In this document: piece after piece, positions 10,858-22,139 of the stretch
Layout: every line of letters starts with the position of its first letter
Position numbering within the stretch: the first letter of the stretch is position 1
DNA from: Lepus europaeus
Taxonomy: Eukaryota > Chordata > Mammalia > Lagomorpha > Leporidae
Assembly: GCF_033115175.1 (NCBI RefSeq)
Contig: NC_084839.1
Location: 35,573,501 to 35,637,500, forward strand
Length of the DNA stretch: 64,000 bases
Direction of reading: 5' to 3'
Notes under the pieces: model-generated
What the model was told of the DNA's origin: nothing
Databases searched by the model: none
The model's input: only the letters and a program-made list of their open reading frames with translations
Translations under genes and position numbers: made by a program

Positions 10858-11504
10858 CTAAAAGTAGTAAACAAAAAACATGTAACAAAAACAAAGTTAT
10901 TCTTGAAGACCAATGAAGACAGCAAAAAATTTCGTTTGCTTCGCCATTTTATGCCTCTACAAATGCTGCTCATTTGACTTGTGGGCAGAAATCACTTGCT
11001 TCCATTATGACGGAAGGGCCAGTTCCAGCTCTGTGAAGTGATTTTGCTGCCTATCAATTTGCACCTCCAAGCCAGTGTTCCTCTAAGAGTCAGATGGGGA
11101 ACACAACTACAGGAATGACTTGGGAAAACCTGATTCTTACTGTCAATTCTAGGAACAATTTCCTGTTCAAAAATCAGGAGGTAAATCAGAATAGAACTAC
11201 AAAATCATATTTGGCACCCAAACCAGCAAGTTCTATCTGTTAACATATGGTATTTCCTCTTTCTTTTGCTGTAAATCAGACTTTAGATAGTAAGTTCAAT
11301 GCAAAATAGTACTAAGAGACCTATAAATTCCTGTTACTTGGAAGATCAGACATATTTTGAAAGGCTTTATAATCTTTTAGCTTATGACTTCTTATAGTGA
11401 GAAATATACAATGTTGAACATATTGCAGAAATTTCAATTCTCTTGAAAATGAAATCAGTAAAACAGGTTTAGTACTATGTATTTAATACAACTTGTTTTC
11501 ATAC

Positions 11505-11560
11505 CTGTCAGAGCCAAGTAGCCTGAAAATTCTTGTGCTATCTGAAATTTCTTGTGTTAC
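11505..11560 (-). CDS. MAP4K3: MAP4K3 penultimate exon: TQEISDSTRIFRLLGSD
   Basis: This 56-base exon encodes VTQEISDSTRIFRLLGSD and AG of the Arg completed by the last exon. The acceptor is TTAACAG and the donor ACAG|GTATGA. It is the final strand region of the CNH domain. Confidence 0.95.
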
Positions 11561-11944
11561 CTGTTAATTAAAATATAAATTTAATTTCTGAAATTAAAGA
11601 CACAATTTACTATGGGTAGTTCATTAAAACTCTATAGGAAAGAAACATAATTCCTAAGTTGGAAATACATCTCTGGTATGTTTATTTAAGTCAGCACTGT
11701 GTATCAATTTGTTAGCCTAGGAATAATGTGGCAAACTTTGAATTTATCCAAGATACAGATGAAGGAAAAGTATATATTTGTTGAATTACAGACTTCAAGG
11801 AAAGATTTTAAAACAAAGAACTAGGTTCATATTATTTATTAGAAACCTTTTGTTGTTTATGTTAATGCAAACAGTAAAGCTACTGGCAGCAGTAAGCCAT
11901 TGAGAATTAGTTCTTTTATTTAAAAGGCTTGCTTTGTGGAATAT

Positions 11945-12150
11945 TAAGAAATACTTAAGAGCCAGACATGACTTGAGTTTGGATCTCAGTCCTTCTCATC
12001 TGTGACACTGGGCAAGGTGTGTAATCTGTTGGAAATGGTTTTACCTACTGCAAAATGGGATATAAAAGATCCACCCTGCAAGTGTTCTTATAAAGCATTA
12101 GTGGGTACCAATGCCTAGCTAAGGAAGTGCTCAATAAATAATAATTATCT
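11945..12150 (+). mobile_element. MIR element
   Basis: It shows agccagacatgacttgagtt, actgggcaaggtgtgtaatc and gaagtgctcaataaataa, the usual MIR core and tail, in an intron of MAP4K3. Confidence 0.75.
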
Positions 12151-12860
12151 TTCTAGAATCTTCTCCGTTCTCTTCAGATAATATTTTCTGATGACATTTA
12201 TCCTTCAAAGACAGGCTCAGGGTGACCAACAACTGGTTGGGGAGTAAACAGTAAATCTTCAGGAGAAGGAGAAACATACTATTCACAGCTTACTGAACAC
12301 AAAACATTCCAAATTATAATGGCAGTAGCTTATTCTGAAAATTTGTTAGGCTGAAAATACATTTTGATTTGGAAACCACATGTATTTCATCAATACCCTT
12401 ACAATTAGCTATTGTGGAAATGAGTGATTCTCAACTCCTGTGGTAATGCAGCACGCCTGGAGGAGATGACACACTCATTCAGGCACAGTGGCAAGTCCTG
12501 CCTGCGATCTCCAACACATTCAGGGGTTGCTGACTGGAAGGACAGCACAGTTTTGGAGGTGCTGTACTGCAGGACCAGCTAGGTGGTTTTAACAAGTCCC
12601 TCAGGTGACTTTTTTGGGGTAAGCTTTTCTTTTCCTCTTCTTAAAACCACTCTCTCCTGTGATACCTTCCTTTCTCTGACCAGTGTTGTTAGCTGTTCTG
12701 TTCTGAACTCCCTGCTCCATTCCTGCAGGTGATTTTATAGCATCTTCCTAAGAAGTGAGCTCGCTGCTGGGAATTATTGCCAGAAACGGCAGCAGTGACC
12801 TTCCTTACTGCAGACCAGGCATCGTGCTAAGCACATTACCTGTTTCATTTCATTTAATCT

Positions 12861-13188
12861 TTTTTTTTTTTTTGACAGGCAGAGTGGATAGTGAGAGAGA
12901 GAGACAGAGAGAAAGGTCTTCCTTTGTGCCGTTGGTTCACCCTCCAATGGCCGCCGCGGCAGGCGCATCGTGCTGATTCGAAGCCAGGAGCCAGGTGCTT
13001 CTCCTGGTCTCCCATGGGGTGCAGGGCCCAAGGACTTGGGCCATCCTCCACTGCCTTCCCGGGCCATAGCAGAGAGCTGGCCTGGAAGAGGGGCAACCGG
13101 GATAGAATCCGGTGCCCCAACCGGGACTAGAACCCGGTGTGCTGGCGCCGCAAGGCGGAGGATTAGCCTGTTAAGCCACGGCGCCGGC
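12861..13188 (-). mobile_element. Young CSINE, antisense, inserted in a TSD
   Basis: T-run, tttgacaggcagagtgg, core and reversed head ending ccacggcgccggc. Its own duplication tttaatct is at 12853-12860 and 13189-13196. It sits in the left target duplication of the neighbouring CSINE. Confidence 0.9.
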
Positions 13189-13196
13189 TTTAATCT

Positions 13197-13527
13197 TTTT
13201 TTTTTTAGAACAGCAAAATATTATTTATTTATTTGAAAATCAGAGAGGGAGAGACGAGAGGAAAAGAGATCTTTTATTTGCTGGTTCACTCTCCAGATGG
13301 CTGCAATGGCCATGGCTGGCTGGGCCAGGCCAAAGCTAGGAGCTTCATGCCAGTTACCCACATGGGTGGCAGGGGCCCAAGCACTTGGGCCACCTTATGC
13401 TGATTTTCCCAGGCCATTAGAGGGAGCTGGATCGGAAGTGCAGCAGTCAGGACATGAAACCACACCCATATGAGTTGCTGGCATGGCAGGTGGTGGCTTT
13501 ACCTGCTTTGCCATAGTACTGGCCCCA
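13197..13527 (-). mobile_element. Older CSINE, antisense, 19-base TSD
   Basis: Diverged copy ending in a head tactggcccc. The target duplication tttcatttcatttaatctt occurs at 12843-12861 and 13528-13546, now separated further by the younger CSINE. Confidence 0.88.
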
Positions 13528-14493
13528 TTTCATTTCATTTAATCTTAGCAACTCTCACTTCATAGATCCAAAACAAACAAACAAAAAACAGGAAGCAAAA
13601 AGTTAAGTGATATGCTAAGGTCACATGGCTACTGTTTAACTAGTGCAGTTGTAACTTGAACCCGGGTGTCCAAACTTTGGAACCCATGCTCATGATCCGT
13701 ATGCTATGCTGCTTATTTGTTAGAAGCTTTGAGTTTAGTAATACAGTTTAGGACACAAATGAGCTTATTTCTTGCTTATGGCATCTGAGGGTCTCCTTTC
13801 TTTATAATGAAAAAGTAAAAGTTGTACCACTGAGATAGGCTTAGGGATATTGGAAGAATTTTTGAGGGTTTTCTTGCCTATAACACTCTAGGGGGTAAGT
13901 ACCATATCTTGTTCATGTTTCGGAAAGGGGGAATTCAAATTATCTATGTTGCAGATTATATGAATGTATTTACAGAGAAGACAATTAGGACTGATAATTT
14001 AGTAAAGCTGCAGGATACAGAATGAAGAGAGAAATCAGTTGCCAATAGTGAACTCACTAAGAAAAAAATTAGAAGAGCTAACTCATCCACAACAGCTACA
14101 AAAACCAAACCAAAATAAAACCGTGAAATGAATTTAACTGCGGATGTGAAAAATCGCTACAATATAAATTACAGAACACCAATGAAAATGATTGAAGAAC
14201 ACACACACACAAAATACAAAGACTTGTTACATTCATGGAATAGAAGAATCAGTATAAGTTAAAATCTCCGTAGTACCCAAAGTGATGACATTCTTCACAG
14301 AACTAGAAAAAACAATCTTAAATATGAAAGCACAAGACACCCAACAACCAAAGTAATCTTGAACAGAAAGAACAAAGCTGGAACTGTCACAATACCTGAT
14401 TTTAAGACATACTATAGAGCTACCGGGACAAAAGCAGCATGGTACTGGCATAAAAACAGACACACAGACAACTGGACAAGATAGAGCGCCAGA

Positions 14494-15218
14494 CAGAGCC
14501 ATGCGGCTGGAGTTACAAGCACCCAGAGGGTCACCCAATGCAAGAAGCCAGCCAACCAAGACCTTGTTTGTCAAGGGTTTGTCTGAGGTGAGACCACCGA
14601 GGAGACGTTAAAGGAATTGTTCGACGGCTCTGTCCGGGCGAGGATAGTGACGGAACGGGAGACGGGATCCTCCAAAGGGTTTGGCTTTGTAGACTTCAAC
14701 AGTGAGGAGGACACCAAAGCCGCCAAGGAGGCCAAGGAGGACGGGGAGATTGATGGCAACAAGTCACTTTGGACTGGGCCAAGCCGAAGGGTGAAGGGGT
14801 CTTTGGGGGCTGTGGCGGAGGCCGAGGCGGCAGAGGAGGCCGTGGTGGATTTGGAGGCCGAGGCCGGGGAGGCTTCGGAGGGCGAGGAGGGTTCCGAGGC
14901 GGCAGAGGCGGCGGCGGAGACCACAAGCCACAAGGAAAGAAGACGAAGTTTGAATAATTTCTTCTGTCCCTGTCTCCCTCTTCCATTTGAAAGAAAGGAC
15001 TCTGGGGTTTTTACTCTGTTAACCTGCTCGATTTGACAGAGCCTTTTGAGGACATTCCAAGACAGTGTGCAGTCCTGTGGTCTGCTTGGAAGTCGTATAG
15101 ATAACATTTCAAGGGCGATACCCTGTCGGTTTTGACTGGATATTCATATAAACTTTTTAAAGAGATGAGTGATAGAGCTAAAAAAGAAAAGAACAGAAAA
15201 AAAAAAAAAAAAAAAAAA
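14494..15218 (+). pseudogene. NCL: Nucleolin processed pseudogene, 5'-truncated
   Basis: The intron-free sequence encodes the C-terminal part of nucleolin: RLELQAPRGSPNARSQP, KTLFVKGLSE, the last RNA-recognition motif (GSSKGFGFVDFNSEED), and the GAR domain with repeated GGRGG ending GGDHKPQGKKTKFE and a stop at 14955-14957. A 3' UTR and an A-rich tail (about 15176-15218) follow. One frame change lies near 14585-14595 (in SED/TTEE) and a one-base loss lies near 14763 (after GNK), so the RRM and the GAR tail are in different frames. It is a dead retrocopy made by L1 machinery. Nucleolin itself is a nucleolar rRNA-processing protein. The long minus-strand frame here is a shadow. Confidence 0.95.
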
Positions 15219-15229
15219 AGAGCGCCAGA

Positions 15230-15542
15230 GGCCGGCGCCGTGGCTCAACAGGCTAATCCTCTGCCTTGCGGCGCTGGCACACGGGGTTCTAGTCCCGGTT
15301 GGGGTGCCGGATTCTATCCCGGTTGCCCCTCTTCCAGGCCAGCTCTCTGCTGTGGCCCGGGAAGGCAGTGGAGGATGGCCCAAGTCCTTGGGCCCTGCAC
15401 CCACATGGGAGACCAGGAGAAGCACCTGGCTCCTGGCTTCGGATCAGCGCGATGCGCCGGCCGCGGCGGCCATTGGAGGGTGAACCGACGGCAAAAAGGA
15501 AGACCTTTCTCTCTCTCTGTCTCTCTCACTATCCACTCTGCC

Positions 15543-15577
<35 letters not shown>

Positions 15578-15583
15578 AAGAAG
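15230..15583 (+). mobile_element. Young CSINE next to the NCL pseudogene
   Basis: Full-length with ggccggcgccgtggctcaac head, B-box, CT tail and a 30-base A-run. The 16-base duplication aagatagagcgccaga is at 15584-15599 on its right. The matching left copy is at 14478-14493, on the far side of the NCL pseudogene. Confidence 0.95.
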
Positions 15584-17058
15584 AAGATAGAGCGCCAGAA
15601 AGTAATCTGCACATCTATAGCCAACAGATTCTCAATAAAGGTGCCAAAAACATACAAAGGAGAAAGCAGAATCTCTTCAATAAATGGTTCTGGGGAAACC
15701 AAATATCCATATGGAAGAGAAAACTGAAACAAGTTTTCCTTCTCACCCTATATAAAAATCAGCTCCAAAGAGATCAAAGACCTAAGTGTAGGATATGAAA
15801 CTAGTAGAAGAAGACATAAGGAAAACACTTCAAGACACTGGCACAGGCAACAATTTTTTGGATAACACCCCAAAAGCACACAGTCAACCAGAGCAAACTA
15901 GATAAATGAGATTTGTATTAATGAATAAGAATTTTCTGCAAAGCAAAGGAAAGAAACAACAGAGTTAATGACAGAATGGGAAAAAAAATATGTGCAAACT
16001 ATTCATCTAGTGAGGATTAATATCCAGAATATATAAAGAACTTAAGAAACTCAATGATAAAATCCAAACAAACCAGTTAAGAAATGGGCAGAGAATCTGA
16101 ACAGGTATTTCACAAAAGAAACAAAAATGGCCAACAAGTATATGAAGAAATACTCAGTGTCACCAGCCATCAGGGAAATTCAGATCAAAATCATAGGGAG
16201 CTATTATCTCAGTTAGAAAGGCTATTAACAAAAAAGATAAAACATAACAAATGCTGCCATGAATGTGGAGTAAAGGAAATTCTTATCCATTATTGAAGAA
16301 ATGTATATTAGTACAGCCACTACAGAGAACAGTACGGAGGTTCCTCAGAAAACTGAAAATGTATCTACCATATGATCCAGCTTTCCTACTCCTGGTGTGT
16401 GTGTGTGAGTGTATGAAATATATATATGAAATATATATATATGAAAGAAGTGACATTACTACATCAAAAAGATCACCTGATTTTTTTTTCATTGTAGTAC
16501 TTCTCGCAAGAGCCAACGTGGGATCAGCCAAGTGTCCATTGGCGATAAGTCGATACAGAAAATGTGATGCATACAGTGGAATATTATTCAGCCAGAAGAA
16601 GAGAATGAAATCCTGACAATTTTAGCTAATATGAAAGGAAATGGAGGCCCTTAAATAAAGTGAAATAAGCTAGCCAAGGAAAAACCACATGTTCTCTTGC
16701 ATATGTAGAATTTACAGAAGTATAAATATAGTTGATTTGAAGCTTAAAAAGTTATTACTAGAGGCTGGGAAGAATGTGAGAGACTGGATCATGGGTACTA
16801 AAACTGAGATAGAAATAAAAGGTTTTTAGTATTCCACAGAACAGTGGGGAGACTATAGTTCCCAATAATGTGCTCTAAACTGTATAAAGAGCTGGAAGAG
16901 AGGAACTGGAAGGCTCAAAGCATGAAGAAAAGGTAAGGAAACTGAAATGTTAACTGTTTGATTTGATCAGTTTATGCTGTATATGTGTGTTGAAATACTT
17001 CATAGTATTCCATTAAAAAGGTCCAAGTATTGCATGTTAATAAAAAAAGAGTTCTTAC

Positions 17059-17129
17059 CTCATTAGATCTAAAACTTCTACCTTGCATCCCATGTTTCCA
17101 GAAAGCTAGCACACTGTCTTGCAGGCAAA
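17059..17129 (-). CDS. MAP4K3: MAP4K3 exon: [21 protein letters not shown]
   Basis: This 71-base exon encodes (V)[18 protein letters not shown] then FRSNE. The acceptor is TTTTTGCCTGCTAG and the donor GAG|GTAAGA. Its donor lies only about 20 bases from the 3' end of the sense-oriented L1 at 13955-17045, so the L1 lies immediately downstream of the exon on the transcript. Confidence 0.95.
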
Positions 17130-17749
17130 CTAGCAGGCAAAAACAGCTCAGTTACTGTTAATAGTACAAAAGTTCAACTGATAAGCATCATTCATCCCTC
17201 TATCTCATACAGTAATATTTCAAATAATAACTAGTATCAGCTATCTGTCTTGTATGGTATCTTTACATTTGGAACTTAAGAAATATACTATGTAGAGTTT
17301 ATTCATCTTTTTGGGAAGAAAAATGAAAAATTATTGAAAACTTTTATAATAGACATTTTTGTTTTGATAAAATAATTTTAAATGTAGATCAAAAATACAG
17401 AACAGCATCATAAAAACGTACATGTACCCACCACTCAGAGGTCAAATCCCAATATTCTGGCATATCTGCTTTTGTTTTAAATAAATACAGCTGGCATCCC
17501 TTATATACTCCTCCCATGATGCCATATTGGCCTTTCACTATTCTTTGAGATATCATTATTATAAATGAGGCAGTTATCATTCTCATGCATGTTTTATTAC
17601 ATGATCAACATTACTTTGTATTGACATTATTAAAAGGTGAAAGATTTACATGATCTGAAGAAAAACCAGAGTATATATTGACATTATTATACACAATGCT
17701 ACAATATACATTGCTGTATATTTTCTTGAATATTGTGCAAAATTTTGTC

Positions 17750-18290
17750 AGGTAAGACATACTGCAGAATTACTGGGACACAGGTATAAATCAAGTTTTG
17801 GTCTTGATTTTTATATTTATTTATTAATACATACTTTTGTGTATGTTCTGTAAGGAAGATACCTAACTTTGTTTCCTGCAGCTAATCAGTTGCACCAGCA
17901 CTACTTCTGAACATCCTATCATTTTCCCCTGATACATAATGTCATAAACTTCTATTTGTATATGGGTCTATTTTTTCTTTTGTCCCACTTTGGTATTTAC
18001 TTATCTCTGTGTTGATACACACTGTCTTAATCACTATGGCTTTATCCTAAGTTTCAATACTGAGGAGGAAAACTGTCAACATTTACTTTACTCTTCTTAG
18101 TCTTTGACTCTTCCATGTGAATTCTAAGATAAACTTATCAAGAGGCACAAAGCACTTTGGTGACATTCTTATTGCAAATGCACAGAATTTGTGAATTAAC
18201 TCAAGAAGAACTAATATCTTTCATCTTGAATCTTGTTACCTATGCATACGATACAGTTCTTCATTTATTCAAATCATCTTTCATGCTTTT
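17750..18290 (-). mobile_element. Probable old L1 fragment, antisense
   Basis: Phrases such as tcttaatcactatggcttta and gtgaattctaagataaactt resemble reversed L1 ORF2. It is diverged, and family and limits are uncertain. Confidence 0.5.
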
Positions 18291-18295
18291 AACCC

Positions 18296-18450
18296 AAGGG
18301 TGGGGAATGTGTGGCGCCCTGGCTGTATAAGGCCTGAAAAATCATTTGTTCTGGTCCTGCCAAGAAAGACTCAAAATTCAATAAATCTAGAGCAGGCTAA
18401 TTTCCCAAATGATTTTATACAACATCCAAATGGCCCTTGGGAGAAAAAAA
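18296..18450 (-). mobile_element. hAT-like MITE copy 1
   Basis: One end reads gggtggggaatgtgtggcgc and the other aaatggcccttgggagaaaa then aaagattctc. The second end is the reverse of the tttttctgccaaggccattt end seen in copies at 22985 and 44715. Confidence 0.6.
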
Positions 18451-18637
18451 GATTCTCTATCCAACAACTTGGGATTTCTTAGAAAATGGTTTTACCTTGT
18501 TAGTGCCATTGTGAAAAGTATCTTTTCTCCTATTTCTTATTATGATTTTCATTGATTCTTTAAGAAAGCTGCTCATATTTAGCAATTTTGAGTTTTCTTA
18601 TTAGTGCTAGTAATTTATTTACAGAGTTTTCTTTTTC

Positions 18638-18921
18638 TTTTTTTTTTTTTTTAAGATTTTATTTATTTATTTGAGAGGCAGAGTTACAGAGGGAGAGACA
18701 GAGAGAAAGGTCTTCCATCCACTGGTTCACTCCCCAAATGGCTGCAATGGCTGCAATGGCTGGGGCTGGACCAGTCTGAAGCCAAGAGCCAGAGCTTCTT
18801 CCAGGTTTCCCATGTGGGTGCGGGGGCCCAAGCACTTGGGCCATCTTCCACTGTTTTTCCAGCAGAGAGCCGGAAGGATAGGGAGCAGCCAGGACACAAA
18901 ACATGCATGTCCACATAGGAT
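18638..18921 (-). mobile_element. CSINE, antisense, head-truncated
   Basis: T-run, aagattttatttatttattt, ggcagagttacagagggaga and core gggcccaagcacttgggcc. The tRNA-like head is replaced by sequence of another CSINE fragment. Confidence 0.85.
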
Positions 18922-19078
18922 TTAAGTACCTGAACCATCACCTGGTGCCTCCTAGGGTACACATCAGGAGGAAGCTGAAATCTGATGTGAAGCAGGGTAA
19001 GCAGGACTAGAACCAGGCATTCTCTCATATGGGATGCCACTGTCCCAAGTGGTGACTTAAGCTATTGCAACAAGTGTT
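18922..19078 (-). mobile_element. CSINE head-half fragment, antisense
   Basis: tttaagtacctgaaccatca, gtacacatcaggaggaagct and the degraded head tgacttaagctattgcaaca. It resembles the 26950-27243 copy, with tail part missing. Confidence 0.7.
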
Positions 19079-19249
19079 TATCCCTTTATTTAGTTTTTAA
19101 ATATCTCTTTTCATAAGGTAATTTTTATTTTCTGTACTGACTTTGTTTGATTCTATCAAGTGTTAAACACTGGTTTGTTCAGAAATTCCTTCTCTGTCTA
19201 CCATCTGAAACAGTAGGTATAGACAGGGATTATCTCCTCTCCTTTTTTT

Positions 19250-19735
19250 TTTTGGGGTGTGTTTTATTTAATTTATTTTTTAAGGGAATACAAATTTCAT
19301 AAGTACAACTTTAGGTCTTCTTCCTTTAAGTTGGAAAAAAGCCAGCTATAAAATTATCACGTTTAGGGGCCGGCGCCGTGGCTCAACAGGCTAATCCTCT
19401 GCCTTGCGGCGCCGGCACACCGGGTTCTAGTCCCGGTTGGGGCGCTGGATTCTATCCCGGTTGCCCCTCTTCCAGGCCAGCTCTCTGCTATGGCCCGGGA
19501 GGGCAGTGGAGGATGGCCCAAGTCCTTGGGCCCTGCACCCGCATGGGAGACCAGGAGAAGCACTGGGCTCCTGGCTTCGGATCAGCATGATACGCCAGCC
19601 GCAGCGGCCATTGGAGGGTGAACCAACGGCAAAAAGGAAGACCCTTCTCTCTGTCTCTCTCTCACTATCTACTCTGCCTGTCAAAAAAAAAATAAATGAA
19701 TAAAAAAATTATCACGTTTAATTACCAAGGTCCTT
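19250..19735 (-). mobile_element. L1 3' UTR fragment, antisense, split by CSINE
   Basis: Left part atacaaatttcataagtaca and right part from 19721 (attaccaaggtccttccagc) look like the reversed lagomorph L1 3' end. The CSINE at 19366-19704 lies between. Family assignment is tentative. Confidence 0.45.
19366..19704 (+). mobile_element. Young CSINE, 16-base TSD
   Basis: Full length, from ggggccggcgccgtggctca to an A-rich tail. The duplication aaaattatcacgttta is at 19350-19365 and 19705-19720. Confidence 0.95.
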
Positions 19736-19842
19736 CCAGCCACAATAATGGCTGCGGTTCCCCATCTCCTGTGGGACACTTTTAGTCTTTTTTTGTCAGC
19801 CAGCAGCCCAGCTCTGGTCTATTTATTTTTCTTTCTTTCTTT

Positions 19843-20143
19843 CTTTTTTTTTAAAAGGTTTATTTATTTCAAAAGCAGAGTTACAGAGAGAGGGAGAGAT
19901 AGAGAGATCTTCCATTGGCTGGATTACTCCCCAAATGGCTGCAATGGCCAGAGCTGGGCTGGTCTGAAGCCAAGAGCCAGGAGCTGCTTCTGGATCTCCC
20001 ATGTGGGTGCAGAGGCCCAAGCACTTGGGTCATCTTCCACTGCATTCTCAGGGAGCTGGATCGGAAGTAGAGCAGCCTGGTGCCCATATGGAATGCTGGC
20101 ACTGCAGGGGGTGGCTTAACCCTCTATACCACAGTGCAGGCCC
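19843..20143 (-). mobile_element. CSINE, antisense
   Basis: A (ttct)n/T tract, aggtttatttatttcaaaag, the core ggcccaagcacttgggtc and head end accacagtgcaggccc. Middle-aged copy. Confidence 0.88.
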
Positions 20144-20758
20144 TATCTGGTATATTTCTATACCTGGAGGCCAGCAGGCCTATTGGCTTCAGGCCTGCAT
20201 ACTGCATTGAGATTCTGTTGCTGATCTTGCTTTCTGACCCTGGTCATGTCTTTTGAAGTAGGGATTTCAATTTTACATCTAGACTAGCAGTCCCTTAAAA
20301 GTGACTTATTATCATCATTGTTGGGGGAAAGGAATTCTAGTTGGGGGAAAAGAGGAAAATAAGATCAGGAATAAGACAAATGAACTGTCTATTCTTGGAT
20401 GTACCCTCTGTCAACATGTAAACATGCAAATAATTTTATTTTACTGATCAAGAAATTTATTTTACTGACCTAGAAAAATTGTGTAAACACTTATCATTCT
20501 TTTTACCAGAACCATTGTATATAATTTTCACTGTATTTTTCCTGAATGTAATCACTTTGGAATATTGATTCCATCAAAAATCATCTTTCAGAAAAAAACT
20601 CTTACCAAGTAAAACACGACAAATCCAAAAAGTAAATTTCATATTCTCTGATCAGCAGATAGAAAAGCAATATACTAAGTCCTAATTTTTTAAGTTGTGA
20701 CAGGCAAGTTCTATAGAAGGCTGGAGGACATGTAATGCATACACACGTTGTGAGAAGT

Positions 20759-21141
20759 GTTTTTTTTTTTTTTTTTTTTTTAAGATTTTATTTATTTGTG
20801 GGGCCGGTGCTGTGGCTCAGTAGGTTAATCCTCTGCCTGTGGCACCGGCATCCCATATAGGCGCCGGTTCTAGTCCTGGCTGCTCCTCTTCCAATCTAGC
20901 TCTCTGCTGTGGCCTGAGAAAGCAGTAGAAGATGGCCCAAGTCATTGGGCCCCTGCACCCGCGTGGGAGACCAGGAGGAAGCTCCTGGCTCCTGGCTTCG
21001 GATCAGTGCAGCTCCAACCGCTGCAGCCATTGGGGAGTGAAGCAACGGACGGAAGACCTTTCTCTCTTGTTTCTCCCTCTCACTGTCTGTAACTCTACCT
21101 CTCTTAAAAAAAAATAAGATTTTATTTATTTGAAATCACTT

Positions 21142-21177
<36 letters not shown>

Positions 21178-21439
21178 CGACTTTCTGTTGGTTCACTCTC
21201 CAAAAAACTGCAACAGTTTGGGTTGGGTCAGGTCAAAGCCAGGAGCTTCAAACTCCATCTGGATCTCACAATGTGGTGGCAGGGACCCACACACTTGGGC
21301 CATTTTCCACTGCTTTCCCAGGTACATTATTAGTAGGGAGCTGGATCAGAAGTGGAGCAACCGGGACTCAAACCAACACTCATATGGGATTCTGGCATTG
21401 CAGATGGTGGCTCAATCCACTGCTCCACAATGTGGCCCC
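20759..21439 (-). mobile_element. CSINE, antisense, split by another CSINE
   Basis: The A-tail (T-run 20759-20780) and aagattttatttattt are separated from the (ga)n body and head (ending caatgtggcccc) by the sense CSINE at 20799-21115. Confidence 0.9.
20799..21115 (+). mobile_element. CSINE nested in an antisense CSINE, 17-base TSD
   Basis: Begins gtggggccggtgctgtggct, ends taactctacctctcttaaaa. The duplication aagattttatttatttg is at 20782-20798 and 21116-21132, so it entered the tail of the older copy and now forms an inverted pair with it. Confidence 0.93.
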
Positions 21440-21650
21440 AAGGAATGTATTTAATTATTTCCTTTGAAAAATATTAACATTTATACTATAGTGTTTAAAC
21501 AATTTTAGAGAATGTGCAACAGTGAAGGCTGACAGTGACCTCATAGTCATTATATCCTATACTTAAAAAACCTGTCCTTAATGATATATAATTTCAGAAA
21601 ACTTATTTTACACAATTCATAATGCAAAGAAACATAAAACTTTGACTTAC

Positions 21651-21743
21651 CTATTGATTCAATCTGGAAATCAAAAGTGAGTTCCGATGATAATTTTCTG
21701 CTAGATTTTAATCTTCCTTGGAGATTTACTATTTTTATACAAC
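21651..21743 (-). CDS. MAP4K3: MAP4K3 exon: CNH, CIKIVNLQGRLKSSRKL
   Basis: This 93-base exon encodes (C)CIKIVNLQGRLKSSRKL then SSELTFDFQIESI and one base of Val. The acceptor is CCCTCCAG and the donor AATAG|GTAAGT. The DFQIESIVCL junction with the next exon is typical of MAP4K CNH domains. Confidence 0.96.
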
Positions 21744-21820
21744 CTGGAGGGAAAAAAATCAGTCAGAAACTCAGATAAGACCAATCTAATTAAAATAAGA
21801 TGCACATAAACAAAACTTAC

Positions 21821-21889
21821 AGTCTAAGCACACAAGGATGGTATCTCTCTCCAGCTGGGTTACATGAGTAACACTCGTCTGTGGGGTAT
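21821..21889 (-). CDS. MAP4K3: MAP4K3 exon: CNH, TPQTSVTHVTQLERDT
   Basis: This 69-base exon encodes (D)TPQTSVTHVTQLERDTIL then VCLD and one base of Cys. The acceptor is TTTTGCAG and the donor ACT|GTAAGT. Only 77 bases separate it from the next exon, the shortest intron seen here. Confidence 0.95.
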
Positions 21890-22139
21890 CTGCAAAATAA
21901 ACAATGCTTGGTAAACTTAGGAAAACTGAAATATTTAAAGCACACAGATATTACAAGAAAGAATTCTGAGGATTCCTAAATTTGAAATGGATGGTTATCT
22001 GTTGCACTACAAACACTGATGCAAGTGCTAAACTATGTAAGTGCTCAACATAATAAAGTTAGTGACTATCAATACTATTGGTAATGTCATTATTTTTATT
22101 CCTATTTGAAATTGGCAGTCTAATATTCTAAATTATGTT

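Larger units (their letters stand above)
12805..13720 (-). mobile_element. MIR, antisense, split by two CSINEs
   Basis: The left part (gcatcgtgctaagcacatta, 12820s) and right part (ggtcacatggctactg then cccgggtgtccaaac, 13618-13680) are the two halves of a reversed MIR. Between them two CSINEs occupy 12861-13527. Confidence 0.75.
13955..17045 (+). mobile_element. L1 3' end (ORF2 and 3' UTR), sense
   Basis: ORF2-derived phrases (cctgattttaagacatacta, then gggacaaaagcagcatggta; atgtggagtaaaggaaattc; gatgcatacagtggaatatt) run from about 13955 and end with a 3' UTR near 17045. The L1 is interrupted at 14494-15599 by the nucleolin pseudogene and a CSINE. An AT/GT-rich microsatellite lies at 16398-16442. 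No intact frame remains. Confidence 0.85.

Noticed and set aside
14571..15107. A 178-codon minus-strand open frame
   Set aside because: It is the reverse strand of the nucleolin pseudogene; its Ser/Ala/Pro-rich product comes from the complement of acidic and Gly-Arg codons.
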